DNA from: an uncultured Desulfomonile sp. | GTDB lineage: Bacteria > Desulfobacterota > Desulfomonilia > Desulfomonilales > Desulfomonilaceae | Direction of reading: 5' to 3' | Length of the DNA stretch: 64,000 nt | Assembly: GCA_903952205.1 (NCBI GenBank) | Contig: CAJBEZ010000036.1 | Location: 170,685 to 234,684 of the forward strand | Shown: piece after piece, positions 1-8,715 of the stretch | How the letters are laid out: each line of letters begins with the position of its first letter | Position numbering within the stretch: position 1 is the first letter of the stretch | Notes under the pieces: generated by a model | Database searches by the model: none | What the model saw: only the letters and a program-made list of their open reading frames with translations | Told to the model about the DNA's origin: nothing | Position numbers and translations under genes: made by a program

Positions 1-203
1 GGAAAGATAATCACCGCCTTACTACGACGAAGAAGGTCCCGGGGTATCCCGCCGTCCGGCGCCTGAATCATTTCGTTAATTATCCTGTTAGCATCATGCA
101 GTCGGTTCTCAATTTCCAGGTTTTCAGCGCACACTTCTTTCTGAAAAAAAAATCCCAGGGCCAAAAGCGCCATTAAGAACTCGACAACCCTAATTGGCTT
201 CAT
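1..203 (-). CDS. SYLF-domain (Ysc84-type) lipid-binding exported protein, 3' part missing
   Basis: This is the first 67 codons of a minus-strand gene that runs off the left edge of the window. The protein starts MKPIRVVEFLMALLALGFFF, a typical signal peptide ending near VCA-E. Its mature part carries IPRDLLRRSKAVIIFP. That motif matches IPKELFRRARGLGIFPG in the complete SYLF protein at 37559-38248, so the two are paralogues. SYLF/Ysc84 domains bind lipids, and bacterial members are usually exported to the periplasm or envelope. The ATG at 201-203 is the only sensible start, since the signal peptide begins there. The partner of the gene on the left is not visible. Confidence 0.8.
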   Translation of the reverse strand, partial: MKPIRVVEFLMALLALGFFFQKEVCAENLEIENRLHDANRIINEMIQAPDGGIPRDLLRRSKAVIIF

Positions 204-299
204 AGTTCGTCCTCAGCTACTAGTCCTATCTATTACGTTTAACATCTTTCCATGTAAATAGGCAACGCGTCCAGGGTCTCCAAAACCGGGTCAATTCCC

Positions 300-328
300 T
301 TGACAATTCAAGCGAGTCTCTGTATTTG
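300..328 (+). promoter_or_regulatory. candidate sigma-70 promoter of the binding-protein gene
   Basis: A perfect -35 TTGACA (300-305) is followed after 17 bases by TATTTG (323-328), a poor -10 box. It lies about 50 bases upstream of the ATG at 382, which has a good ribosome site (AAGGAG). The -35 and spacing are convincing; the -10 is weak, so an activator may be needed. Confidence 0.4.
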
Positions 329-381
329 GTTGAAGAGTGTATCCTCTCTGAATTCCATCACAAAATTTTAAGGAGACCCAG

Positions 382-1575
382 ATGAGAACGGGCACTTGTA
401 TTTTGTCCATGGTTGTTGCGTGTCTGATGATCGGTCTCAGTATAGGTTGGGCTGATAATAGCCCCATAAAGGTAGGGGTCGTTCTGCCACTGACCGGCGA
501 CCAGGCTAAATTCGGAGAAATTGAAAAAAACTCACTTCTAATGGGATTGGAGGAAATCAATAAAGCGGGCGGCGTTAATGGCAGGATGATTGAGCTATTG
601 ATAGAGGATGACACAGGCAAGCCAGATGTTGGACGATCCGCAGTGGAAAAGCTGATTTCTCAGGACAAAGTCGTGGCTCTGACGGGCGGTTACTCTTCTG
701 CCGTGACTTATGCGGTTTGCGCTGTCGCTCAACAACGGAAAGTTCCTTTTCTTGTTTCTACCGGCTCAGCGGACAAAATGACAGAACAGGGCTGGGATTA
801 CGTATTCAGGATTGCTCCTCCAGTGAGTGAATATCCAAAAGCATTAAATTCTTTCCTTGCGGAAATAGTTAAACCACGGAGCGTTGCGATACTTCACGAA
901 AATACTCTTTTTGGTCAGTCAGGGGCAAAGGAATTTGCCGAACAGTGTGAGAAGGCCGGTATCAAAGTTCTCATAAAAGACGGTTACGAGTCTGGAGCCG
1001 TTGATTTCAAGCCTTTGCTGATCAAGGTTAAGGCAGCGAAACCTGATTTGGTTTATATGATTTCATACGAGATGGACGCTGCGCTTCTGATGGTTCAATC
1101 TAAAGAGTTAAACTTCAATCCTAAACTATTTGTTGGGGGAGGGGGCGGATTCACTCTTCCAGAGTTCGCCAAAAATGCCGGTGACGCTGCCGAGCTTGTT
1201 TTCTCGGCTGATTTGTGGTCTGCACATCTCCCTTATCCTGGAGCCAAAGAATATTCTGAAAATTTCCAGAAAAGGTTCGGTTCCGCGACCGAATATCATG
1301 GAGCTGAGGCATACGGTTCCATTTATGTTGTAGCCGATGCTTTGAAACGGGCTAAGGAATATACCCCAGCGGCAGTTAGGGATTGCCTCGCGTCAACGGA
1401 CATGATGACCGCTTTCGGTCCGGTCAAATTTGTGTCATATGGAAAGAAAAAACAGCAAAACGCTTTGCCGACTTATCTGGTCCAATGGCAGAAAGGGATT
1501 CTTGAGACCGTTTGGCCACGCAATGTAGCTACGAAACGGTATATTTTCCCTATCCCCGAATGGACTCAGAGGTAA
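382..1575 (+). CDS. ABC transporter periplasmic binding protein, branched-chain amino acid type
   Basis: The 397-residue protein has a signal peptide (residues 1-24, cleavage after GWA) and then IKVGVVLPLTG, the first strand of the type-1 periplasmic binding fold (LivJ/LivK, Peripla_BP_6). Typical later segments include GGYSSAVTYAV (the ligand-binding loop region) and AEAYGSIYVVADAL. Length is normal for the family. Such proteins deliver amino acids, amides or aromatic acids to LivHMGF-type permeases. No permease or ATPase gene lies beside it: upstream is a divergent SYLF gene and downstream a terminator, so it is an orphan here and the ligand cannot be given. AAGGAG sits 7 bases before the ATG. 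Confidence 0.9.
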   Translation: MRTGTCILSMVVACLMIGLSIGWADNSPIKVGVVLPLTGDQAKFGEIEKNSLLMGLEEINKAGGVNGRMIELLIEDDTGKPDVGRSAVEKLISQDKVVALTGGYSSAVTYAVCAVAQQRKVPFLVSTGSADKMTEQGWDYVFRIAPPVSEYPKALNSFLAEIVKPRSVAILHENTLFGQSGAKEFAEQCEKAGIKVLIKDGYESGAVDFKPLLIKVKAAKPDLVYMISYEMDAALLMVQSKELNFNPKLFVGGGGGFTLPEFAKNAGDAAELVFSADLWSAHLPYPGAKEYSENFQKRFGSATEYHGAEAYGSIYVVADALKRAKEYTPAAVRDCLASTDMMTAFGPVKFVSYGKKKQQNALPTYLVQWQKGILETVWPRNVATKRYIFPIPEWTQR

Positions 1576-1611
1576 ATCGTCGTTGAAGCAATGAAATTAA
1601 TGGGAAGGGTG

Positions 1612-1650
1612 TTTCAGCGCGGCCGCTGCTGAGGCGTCGCCGCGCTGAAA
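1612..1650. terminator. strong hairpin between convergent genes
   Basis: A perfect 12-bp inverted repeat, TTTCAGCGCGGC and GCCGCGCTGAAA, with a 15-base loop, lies between the stop of the plus-strand binding protein and the stop of minus-strand rpmA. Both flanking genes end here, so it probably stops transcription from both sides. There is no long T run, so termination efficiency is uncertain. Confidence 0.65.
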
Positions 1651-1654
1651 AGAT

Positions 1655-1915
1655 TTATTCAGTGACGGGAAGAACTGAAACCAGTTTTCGATGTTTGTCC
1701 TTGGCTCTGAACGCCACTACACCATCGATTTTCGCAAACAGAGTATAGTCTTTGCCCAATCCAACATTCAATCCCGGATGAATTTTTGTTCCCTTTTGTC
1801 TCACCAATATGTTGCCTGCCTTAACAACCTGACCGGCAAACCGTTTCACTCCAAGGCGTTGACCAGGACTATCCCGACCATTTCGTGAACTTCCACCTGC
1901 TTTCTTGTGAGCCAT
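1655..1915 (-). CDS. rpmA: 50S ribosomal protein L27
   Basis: This is a complete 86-residue L27. The N-terminus [20 protein letters not shown] is the near-invariant part that reaches the peptidyl-transferase centre, and the rest ([23 protein letters not shown]) is canonical. It begins directly with MAHKK and so lacks the cleavable N-terminal extension found in Firmicutes. It follows rplU by 16 bases in one operon, the usual order. The obg gene that often follows is absent; a terminator comes next. Confidence 0.98.
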   Translation of the reverse strand: MAHKKAGGSSRNGRDSPGQRLGVKRFAGQVVKAGNILVRQKGTKIHPGLNVGLGKDYTLFAKIDGVVAFRAKDKHRKLVSVLPVTE

Positions 1916-1931
1916 GGTCTAACCTCCGTTT

Positions 1932-2306
1932 TTAAATTTGTTGAGCGGAATCCGTCGCAACTGAACTACCGCCAACCTGATCATTTGTATTTGCGGACTG
2001 ATTGATTTGTTCAACTTTTAAGAGAGAATACCATTGTCTATGTCCCTGTTTCTTATGGTACCCCTGCCTTCTTTTTTTCTTGAAGACGATTATTTTTCTA
2101 TCTCGAGCGGTCCGGATCATTCTAGCTGTCACAGTAACGTCCTGCAACAATGGGGTTCCGAATACAGGGCCGTCTTCATCAACCACGGCTAGGACCTGTG
2201 ACAGTTCAATTGTTTCACCGGGTTCACCGGGAATTTTCTCAATTTTCAGCTGATCACCAGGGGCCACCTTATATTGCTTCCCGCCGGTCTGAACTATGGC
2301 GTACAT
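1932..2306 (-). CDS. rplU: 50S ribosomal protein L21
   Basis: The start is the ATG at 2304-2306 (MYAIVQTGGKQYKV), not the longer frame reaching 2387. A strong ribosome site AAGGAGG lies 7 bases upstream, and the promoter overlaps the longer frame. The 124-residue protein carries the L21 core through KKKRRQGYHKKQGHRQWYSL. After the normal end near VEQI it has a tail of roughly 24 residues rich in S, N, Q, A and D, which most L21 proteins (about 103 residues) lack. It binds 23S rRNA and is the first gene of the rplU-rpmA operon. Confidence 0.97.
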   Translation of the reverse strand: MYAIVQTGGKQYKVAPGDQLKIEKIPGEPGETIELSQVLAVVDEDGPVFGTPLLQDVTVTARMIRTARDRKIIVFKKKRRQGYHKKQGHRQWYSLLKVEQINQSANTNDQVGGSSVATDSAQQI

Positions 2307-2334
2307 AATAAACCCTCCTTGGCAATAACGTTTT

Positions 2335-2363
2335 AATAAACCATTACTATCAGCGAATGTCAA
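2335..2363 (-). promoter_or_regulatory. sigma-70 promoter of rplU-rpmA
   Basis: Read on the minus strand there is TTGACA (2363-2358), a 17-base spacer and TTTATT (2340-2335). The predicted start of transcription is about 20-25 bases before the rplU ATG, leaving a short leader that holds the ribosome site. I see no room for an L21 leader structure downstream of it. Confidence 0.6.
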
Positions 2364-2411
2364 GCCAAATCTCGGGATCTGAACCAATCCGAGCCCGGCC
2401 CCCTTCGCAGA

Positions 2412-2909
2412 TCAATATCCAAAAGCCCAAGGTAAACCCCATGAGGCGACTTTAAGAAACAGTACCGCATACACGGAAGCAATCAGGTCATCAATTAATA
2501 TTCCCCAACCTCCGTGCGCGTTTTGGGCCTCATTTGCAGGAAAGGGCTTTAAAATATCAAAAAACCGGGTTGCGAAAAATGCCCATACTATAGTCAAAAA
2601 GGCGTTTGGCGTATTGAAAAAAAGCACTGTGAACCAAAAACCCGCGATTTCATCAAGCACAAAGGTTCCTGGGTCCTTTTTGCCATAGCGTTTTTCGGCC
2701 CATTCACCCAACACAACACATCCAACACAGGCTGCAGTTAAGAAGATCAGAATTACAATCCGTTGAAGTTCCGGATTAATAAAATAGCGTATGAATATAT
2801 AAATTATTATCGCCGGTATCGTTCCGACAGTGCCGGACGCTATTGGCGAATAGCCCAACCACATCCCGGTTGAGATTATTTCTTTTGTTTTATCCAAAAC
2901 ACTCTTCAT
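2412..2909 (-). CDS. pgpA: phosphatidylglycerophosphatase A
   Basis: The 165-residue membrane protein removes the phosphate from phosphatidylglycerophosphate to give phosphatidylglycerol. Family hallmarks are GYSPIASGTVGT near residues 19-30 and FVLDEIAGFW, with the catalytic Asp-Glu pair, in the middle. Three to four hydrophobic helices are evident (around residues 32-45, 51-67, 95-110 and near the C-terminus). Length is normal. The ribosome site is weak (AAAAGAA). It lies upstream of rplU on the same strand, but rplU has its own promoter, so the two are probably separate units. Confidence 0.93.
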   Translation of the reverse strand: MKSVLDKTKEIISTGMWLGYSPIASGTVGTIPAIIIYIFIRYFINPELQRIVILIFLTAACVGCVVLGEWAEKRYGKKDPGTFVLDEIAGFWFTVLFFNTPNAFLTIVWAFFATRFFDILKPFPANEAQNAHGGWGILIDDLIASVYAVLFLKVASWGLPWAFGY

Positions 2910-3122
2910 GTGGTTCTTTTGACCTGATTCTCCAAACTCTTCAAATATCCTTTTACTCTTTTCCTAACTTTTTTGCATTTATTATGCTGTACTGTTTTGT
3001 TTATAAATCCTTTGCGAATGAACTGTTCAGGAACCATGGTTTTCTTGCTCACGGATTTTTTGGTATAAGATTTCTATACATTTTTCATGTTTGAGCTAAA
3101 AAACAACTGAGAGCGTAAAAAT

Positions 3123-3731
3123 TTGCATCGCAACATTATTCTCTGCCGTCACGGACAAACTCATTTCAACAGAACCGCCAGGATTCAGGGTCAATCTGAC
3201 TCTCCACTAACAAAGACTGGGCTTGAGGAAATCAAGAAACTGGCGAAAATCCTTTACCCGGATATGCCCGGCGTTATTTATTCCAGCGCCTTGGGTAGGG
3301 CTGCCTATAGTTCCGCAATTTACTCACAGATTTTAGGAATACCTGTCCATTTCAGGCAAGACCTTGTAGAACTCTCCTGTGGCGAATGGGAAACGTCTTT
3401 GAGAACCGATGTAATAGGATCAGACGTGTTGATCAGATCCAGTTGGGTTGATAGACCGCCTGGAGGTGAAAGTTATCAAGACGCGGAGAAAAGGTTGGGC
3501 GTTTTCATCAATGAACTGCTAACCGCTTCCGATTCTGTGTATGTAATGGTCCTGGCGCACTCAGGTCTCAATCGGGCCCTAGTTAGGTCTTTGCTGGGAT
3601 TACCGATTGATGAAGCCCTATATATAAGATTTCCCCATAATACAATTTATAAAATCAACATGGACGGAAATGTTAATTGGATAGGATTGTCAAACAGGTC
3701 AGGAAGTGGATTTCTTAGGGAAAAGGAGTGA
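3123..3731 (+). CDS. histidine phosphatase superfamily protein (PGM/CobC-like)
   Basis: The 202-residue protein has the RHG signature at residues 9-11, with His10 the phospho-acceptor. It also has SDSPLTKTG, SSALGRAAYSS (the arginine-bearing phosphate pocket) and a second histidine in LAHSGLNRAL. The family includes cofactor-dependent phosphoglycerate mutases and alpha-ribazole-phosphate phosphatase; the length fits CobC/PhoE-type phosphatases. A role in cobalamin synthesis is possible, since two B12-binding proteins are encoded nearby, but this is inference. The start is a TTG. Its last 33 bases overlap the convergent methyltransferase gene. Confidence 0.85.
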   Translation: MHRNIILCRHGQTHFNRTARIQGQSDSPLTKTGLEEIKKLAKILYPDMPGVIYSSALGRAAYSSAIYSQILGIPVHFRQDLVELSCGEWETSLRTDVIGSDVLIRSSWVDRPPGGESYQDAEKRLGVFINELLTASDSVYVMVLAHSGLNRALVRSLLGLPIDEALYIRFPHNTIYKINMDGNVNWIGLSNRSGSGFLREKE

Positions 3732-4607
3732 TTCCCTGTTTATAGATACTGGAGCGGCAGGAAAACCAGGATCGAGTATAGGCCCAAACCGAATTTTAGT
3801 TTTAACCAGTCGGGATGCCCTAGCTCGAACTATGACATTCCAACCCAATCTATTGTAGGGGAATACGGATCCCAAGGTTCGGTCAATCCAACTTAAAGCG
3901 TCAAGTCTATAGAATTTCTTGTCCGAAGTTCTGATTCGAGGGATTTTGTACGGCACTAAGTAAACTGATCTCCACGCCTCACATTCTAGCCCCACTTTCC
4001 TTAATTTTTTTGCCAATCCTACAGGTGTGTAAAACCTAAGGTGAGTTTCATCCCAACCAAACCATTTTTTGTCCCCACGCAAGACCCTATGATAGGTCCC
4101 CTGAATTACGTAGTTGATAGAAAGAGAGTTCTGGGTACTTATGACCAGAATACCGCCTGGGGTCAAAATCCTGGAAGCGGCCTCAAGCAGTATGTGATCG
4201 TCGGAAGCATGCTCAATGACGTCCTTCATGAGGATTACATCGAATCCCCTCTTGAATGCAAAGCTAGGAAAGCCCGAACTCCGAACAAAAACGCATTGCC
4301 GCGATACTCCCTCACGTTCAGCAAAGTATCGGGCCGTCGACAAAACAGAATCTTCAACATCAACGCCGACTACTTCTAGAGCTCCGGCTTTGGCGGCATG
4401 AACGCAAAAAAAACCCGCCCCGCAACCATAATCAATAACCCGTTTCCCCTTAAGATCGCCAAGTAATTCTGTTACAAAATCGTTCTTGACCCGGCTATAA
4501 GCTTTGGATTGCTGCTCCAGGTAAAAACCTAACGCTTTCTCCGAGTCGTACGACCTCAACCAATGGTCTTCAGGGTATCTTGGGGGTTGAATTGACATGA
4601 TCTCCAA
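3699..4607 (-). CDS. SAM-dependent class I methyltransferase (UbiG-like)
   Basis: The 302-residue protein has the Rossmann methyltransferase motifs VIDYGCGAGFFCVHAA (motif I, SAM binding), VVGVDVEDS (motif II acidic residue), DVILMKDVIEHA and LTPGGILVIST. This set is typical of Methyltransf_11/25 enzymes such as UbiG, often found in O-antigen and natural-product clusters. Its upstream neighbour on the same strand is a glycosyltransferase (69 bases away), so a sugar or lipid-linked glycan substrate is plausible but unproven. The 3' end overlaps the histidine phosphatase by 33 bases tail to tail. Confidence 0.88.
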   Translation of the reverse strand: MEIMSIQPPRYPEDHWLRSYDSEKALGFYLEQQSKAYSRVKNDFVTELLGDLKGKRVIDYGCGAGFFCVHAAKAGALEVVGVDVEDSVLSTARYFAEREGVSRQCVFVRSSGFPSFAFKRGFDVILMKDVIEHASDDHILLEAASRILTPGGILVISTQNSLSINYVIQGTYHRVLRGDKKWFGWDETHLRFYTPVGLAKKLRKVGLECEAWRSVYLVPYKIPRIRTSDKKFYRLDALSWIDRTLGSVFPYNRLGWNVIVRARASRLVKTKIRFGPILDPGFPAAPVSINRESLLFPKKSTS

Positions 4608-4675
4608 TCAATTTGCTTAGTTCGCCGGAAGAAGGTCTATCATCAAATTATCAATATAGTCGTCTATTCAAGAAT

Positions 4676-5860
4676 TTAAATTTTGACGAATCTCTTGTAA
4701 ACCTTTTCCCAGTCATTTCGTTCCTGTAAAAGTGAAAAAGCCTTCATCTTTTGCCTTCCAAAATCGCCTAGCCTCTTTGCCAGCGCATCATCACTGAGAA
4801 TTCTTTCAACTGCTTTAGCCAGTGCGGACGCGTTTCCCGGCGGGACCAGTAATCCTGAAATTCCATCGTCAATCAACTCAGGCATTGCCCCCACCGAAGT
4901 GGCCACGCAGGGAACCCCGGCAGCTAGAGCTTCCATTAAAATATTTGGGCAGCCCTCTGTTACGGACGGAAGAACAAAAACATCGAGTGAACTCAGCCAC
5001 TCGGTGATAGTGTGATGAGGAGCAGGGTCAAGAAGGGTAACTCTTTGATGAATTTGCGTTTTGTTAAGTATTTCATCAAAAGCCCGTTTTTCCGAATCAC
5101 GGAGTATACCCCGCAACTCAAACCTGACATTCCATTTTTCTGATAGGTCAGCCACAGCCTTGAACATATACGGCAACCCCTTGGCATATTTGAAAATCCC
5201 TCCACATCCAATTTTCAAACAGTCTTTGGGGGTTGGTTTCAGACTCCACGATTTATCTGGAATTTCAACTGAATTGTATATTACACACGATCTGTCAAGA
5301 ATTGGAGAAAGGGCGTTTGCCAGATTTATCAGATCCTGGCTAAGCCCCACAACACAATCCGAATTTTCGAGACCACTTCTGCAAACGGCAACCTTTTCCG
5401 GACTGAAAAAATATCGGTTCACGTCATTGCCTACTATGCATGATATCATGGGCTTGTTTAATTTTTTTGCCAACATGCCTGTCACGTATCCCGTCGGGTA
5501 CAGGAAAAAAGATTGAAACAGGTCGTATTCTCTTTCTGCCGCAAGGTATTCCAGAGACTGAAACATCATTTGCAAAGAAAGGTTATGAGGGCAGTCCCAC
5601 AGATCTCGCTCGCCAGATTGGAAATTTTCCCTCCCAACCACTATGTCGTGAACTGTCATTCCGCCAAGGTTAACTGTTTTCCGGTTTTCATCAAGTAGAA
5701 CCATCCGACCTGGATCTACTGTCAATTTTGCAACCTCGGTCTCAAGGCCCATGTTTGCTGCGTGGGTCGCCACCTTGAACGCTGTACGGGCCAAGCCGCC
5801 CCAATGTTCAGGTGGAAATTCAGGGGTTACTATAAGAATTCTGGCGTTATAGTCTTTCAT
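4676..5860 (-). CDS. GT-B glycosyltransferase, family 4
   Basis: The start chosen is the ATG at 5860 (MKDYNARILIVTPEFPPEHWGGLA), because the glycine-rich first strand of GT4 proteins begins there; the frame is open to 5905. The 394-residue protein has the C-terminal GT4 donor site FVLPSVTEGCPNILMEALAAG with the E-x7-E pair, then GVPCVATSVGAMPELI and GLLVPPGNASAL. Substrates are likely a nucleotide sugar and a lipid- or glycan-linked acceptor. It shares orientation with the methyltransferase downstream and is divergent from the glycosyltransferase at 6059. Confidence 0.9.
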   Translation of the reverse strand: MKDYNARILIVTPEFPPEHWGGLARTAFKVATHAANMGLETEVAKLTVDPGRMVLLDENRKTVNLGGMTVHDIVVGRENFQSGERDLWDCPHNLSLQMMFQSLEYLAAEREYDLFQSFFLYPTGYVTGMLAKKLNKPMISCIVGNDVNRYFFSPEKVAVCRSGLENSDCVVGLSQDLINLANALSPILDRSCVIYNSVEIPDKSWSLKPTPKDCLKIGCGGIFKYAKGLPYMFKAVADLSEKWNVRFELRGILRDSEKRAFDEILNKTQIHQRVTLLDPAPHHTITEWLSSLDVFVLPSVTEGCPNILMEALAAGVPCVATSVGAMPELIDDGISGLLVPPGNASALAKAVERILSDDALAKRLGDFGRQKMKAFSLLQERNDWEKVYKRFVKI

Positions 5861-6058
5861 TGGGCCACGTATAATTTGGAAAATCCTTACTTGTCCAACG
5901 CACAATGCTCACAATCTTTTATCATCTAGTCAACGAAACTGGAATACCGTTCAAACTTCACAAACTTCAATTTTGGTCAAATCCAAACCTTCCTGCAAAT
6001 TGTATTACCCTTGAGATCAATCACTCAAGGGTATAAATATATCTTGAGACTTATCAAA

Positions 6059-7093
6059 ATGCGTGTAGCTTTAGTATTTCACAAAAACCCCTTTGCGCCG
6101 CCGGCGGGCATTGATCTGATAAGGTTGAGGGCCATATCTGCGGGCCTTAACAAAAGGGGAATCGAAACCGACATAGTCGCTCCAGTCTCCCGCCGTGGTG
6201 TGCTGGAAGGTAACATTAAAGTGTACGGCGTCGAACGCCTCCATGATTCTTCGGCCTATGACATCGTCAAAACCTGCTACCATGATTCCATAAGATTTGT
6301 ACCTCCCGCTCAAAGAATTGTTGTTTCCCGAATAGTCCGTGTTGTCGACAGCAAGTTTCCCGAGAGAGATCAAAAATTTAGATCCAGTTTACTGGAATGT
6401 CAGAAAATGATCAGCGAGAGGGCTTGCGCAGTAATATTCAATAACAACGAAAACAGGTCCAGATGGACAAGCCTTTACGGTGAATCAACAGAAACAGAAT
6501 TGGTGCCTACAGGCTGTCCTTCCGTCACTCCAGTTCAGAATAAGACCCCGTACAGCGCCGGCAAGAAAATATTGCTCTTTCTTGGAAGCTTAGCGGCGAC
6601 AAGAATGGCGCAGATTATGAACGAACTGGCGGAGCGCGTTTCGGACGTGGCCGAAATTCACCTGGTGGGCCTTAACAAAACTGAGATGTATGGCTCTGGG
6701 GCTGCACTTAGCCCTTTAATTGTAAACCACGGGGAAAAGACCGAACAGGAAACTTGGAACTACATTTACAATGCTGACCTGGGACTGGCGTTTGCTACAG
6801 GGTCCCTTCCTTTTGACAATGACATTTCAAAAATCTATAGTTATTTACGTGGCGGATTGCCCACGCTTTCTGAAGAACCAATTTTGAACAACAAATTGGT
6901 AGAGGGCCTTGGATACGGGTCTACCTTTGGATACGGGGATATGGAAGCGCTCGTTTCATCTTGTAGGAGGCTCTTGGCCAACCCCCCTCTAGGAAAAAGG
7001 GAACACGTCATGCGGATCATGGCAAGAGACCACTCCTGGGATGAACGAGTCGGAAGATACGTCAAGTTGTTTAACAAGCTCATGAAGCGTTAA
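6059..7093 (+). CDS. GT-B-like glycosyltransferase, divergent
   Basis: The 344-residue protein starts at MRVALVFHKNPFAPPAGIDL; an upstream frame back to 6011 has no sign of a better start. The N-terminal domain looks like a GT-B acceptor domain, and ILLFLGSLAATRMAQI opens the second Rossmann domain, but the GT4 E-x7-E motif is not clear. Instead there is DISKIYSYLRGGLPTLSEEP, a weakened donor loop. It is followed 30 bases later by the radical-SAM gene on the same strand, suggesting one operon through 11566. The function is inferred from fold features and context only. Confidence 0.7.
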   Translation: MRVALVFHKNPFAPPAGIDLIRLRAISAGLNKRGIETDIVAPVSRRGVLEGNIKVYGVERLHDSSAYDIVKTCYHDSIRFVPPAQRIVVSRIVRVVDSKFPERDQKFRSSLLECQKMISERACAVIFNNNENRSRWTSLYGESTETELVPTGCPSVTPVQNKTPYSAGKKILLFLGSLAATRMAQIMNELAERVSDVAEIHLVGLNKTEMYGSGAALSPLIVNHGEKTEQETWNYIYNADLGLAFATGSLPFDNDISKIYSYLRGGLPTLSEEPILNNKLVEGLGYGSTFGYGDMEALVSSCRRLLANPPLGKREHVMRIMARDHSWDERVGRYVKLFNKLMKR

Positions 7094-7123
7094 TTTTAGA
7101 GATCAACGAACTAGGAAAGCGAT

Positions 7124-8587
7124 ATGAAGTTTGTTCTTGTCCGCCCTCCATTCTATTCACTGTTTGGGTTGTGCAGCCCTAAAATGAAGACATATCCTCT
7201 CAACCTTCTGTACCTGGCAACGTATGTTAAACAGAATTCAGATTGGGAGGTAGCAATATTTGATGGAGAAAATCTGATTCTTTCAGACAGACCCTTGCCC
7301 GTCAATACTGCCCCTGAACTGGTGATGAATTCAGAAATACCCCGAATGAAGAAATTGCTCAATAACCCAGATCACGAAATCTGGAATATGGTCGAATCCC
7401 AGATCGTTGCCCATAAACCTGACCTTGTTGGTATTACCTGCAATTCTGGTAACATGGACACAGTTCGCATAATTGTAAAGAGATTGAAGAGGATTGGTAT
7501 TCCTGTTGTGCTTGGAGGTAGTCACCCTACAGCCTTGCCGGAACAAAGTCTTTTTTACACTTCCGCTGATATGGCGGTCACAGGGGAAGGCGAACTTGCG
7601 CTGCTAAGCCTGCTGAAGGCGCTGGAAAGCAAGGCCGATTTGTCATCTGTTCCATCGCTGGTATGGAAACGTCTTGGGAAAATAGTAATTAATCACAGGG
7701 CCGAACTTATTAGTGACATTGATTCTTTGCCAATTCCCGACAGATCATTAATTGATAGGCGTAAATATTTTGGGGAAGTCCTTTTGACCGGCAGGGGGTG
7801 TCCTTTCAATTGCGCGTACTGCGCTTCCAGGAACATCTGGGGGAAAAAGACTAGACTGAGGTCGGTCGGTTCTATCATCCAGGAGCTTTCTGAAATAAGA
7901 AGCGACATAGGAAAATTACAAAAAAAGGACAAAGATGTTTCTTCGAGCGCATCTCTCTCCGACAATGCAATGATCGACCTCAGGCCGGGAATATGGGTAG
8001 TCAAGGTTGTAGACGATACATTTACCGTGGTGAAGTCAAGAACCATGGAATTACTCGACACCATAATCAACAATCGACTAAATTGCTTTGAATTTACCGG
8101 CGGCGTGAGGGCCGACACCCTTGACGAGAAGCTTGTAAGAAAAATGAAAGAAGCAAACTTCAAACGCGTGACCCTCGGAGTTGAGAGTGGAAGCCCGAAG
8201 ATATTAAAATTGATCAGAAAAGGCGAGAGCAACGATCATGTTATTAGGGCCGTGAAAATGCTCCGGGAAGAAGGCATAATGTCGCACGCTTTTTTCATGA
8301 TAGGTTTTCCCGGTGAAACGAAAGAAGACATTGAACTGAGCAAGAAGTTGATACTTGAAGCGCAACCGGATCACGTCGAAATAAACATGGTGACCCCTTA
8401 TCCGGGGACAGACATCTTCACACAAATAATTACGGAAGAACCCAATAATATAGATCGCTGGTACAGATGGTTCCATCAGGGGCTGGCTACACACTCTGAA
8501 GCTCTGGGATATGATCTCGACGAGGCCTACAGGGAATTTCTCGAATTTGCTCGAGACTATCACGTGTCGAGACAAAATGTCTCTTAA
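7124..8587 (+). CDS. B12-binding-domain radical SAM protein
   Basis: The 487-residue protein has an N-terminal cobalamin-binding-type Rossmann domain (PLNLLYLATYVKQ, then GITCNSG and VVLGGSHPTALPEQ at about residues 25-145). A radical SAM domain follows with the cluster motif C226-x3-C230-x2-C233. Later segments FTGGVRADTLDEKLV, VTLGVESGSPKILKLI and FFMIGFPGETKEDI are standard for this class. Relatives methylate unactivated carbons or rearrange substrates in hopanoid, lipid, antibiotic and pigment pathways. The canonical DxHxxG histidine that ligates cobalt is not obvious. A ribosome site AGGAAAG precedes the ATG. An insertion rich in K, D and S (around residues 265-285) interrupts the barrel. 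Confidence 0.9.
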   Translation: MKFVLVRPPFYSLFGLCSPKMKTYPLNLLYLATYVKQNSDWEVAIFDGENLILSDRPLPVNTAPELVMNSEIPRMKKLLNNPDHEIWNMVESQIVAHKPDLVGITCNSGNMDTVRIIVKRLKRIGIPVVLGGSHPTALPEQSLFYTSADMAVTGEGELALLSLLKALESKADLSSVPSLVWKRLGKIVINHRAELISDIDSLPIPDRSLIDRRKYFGEVLLTGRGCPFNCAYCASRNIWGKKTRLRSVGSIIQELSEIRSDIGKLQKKDKDVSSSASLSDNAMIDLRPGIWVVKVVDDTFTVVKSRTMELLDTIINNRLNCFEFTGGVRADTLDEKLVRKMKEANFKRVTLGVESGSPKILKLIRKGESNDHVIRAVKMLREEGIMSHAFFMIGFPGETKEDIELSKKLILEAQPDHVEINMVTPYPGTDIFTQIITEEPNNIDRWYRWFHQGLATHSEALGYDLDEAYREFLEFARDYHVSRQNVS

Positions 8588-8715
8588 CAGGCGGATCAAG
8601 ATGTGGCCATAATTTGGGCCTGCTTTGCGTGCACTGGAACATTATCCACGCAAGACTGTTTCGGGGCTCAAATTGGGATTTTCTCTTTTACTCCCTGACG
8701 AAAGGATTTGGGATA

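Noticed and set aside
2843..3094. 83-residue plus-strand frame between pgpA and the histidine phosphatase
   Set aside because: It begins inside pgpA, is very rich in Phe, Leu and Ser, and has no ribosome site; a chance frame over promoter DNA.
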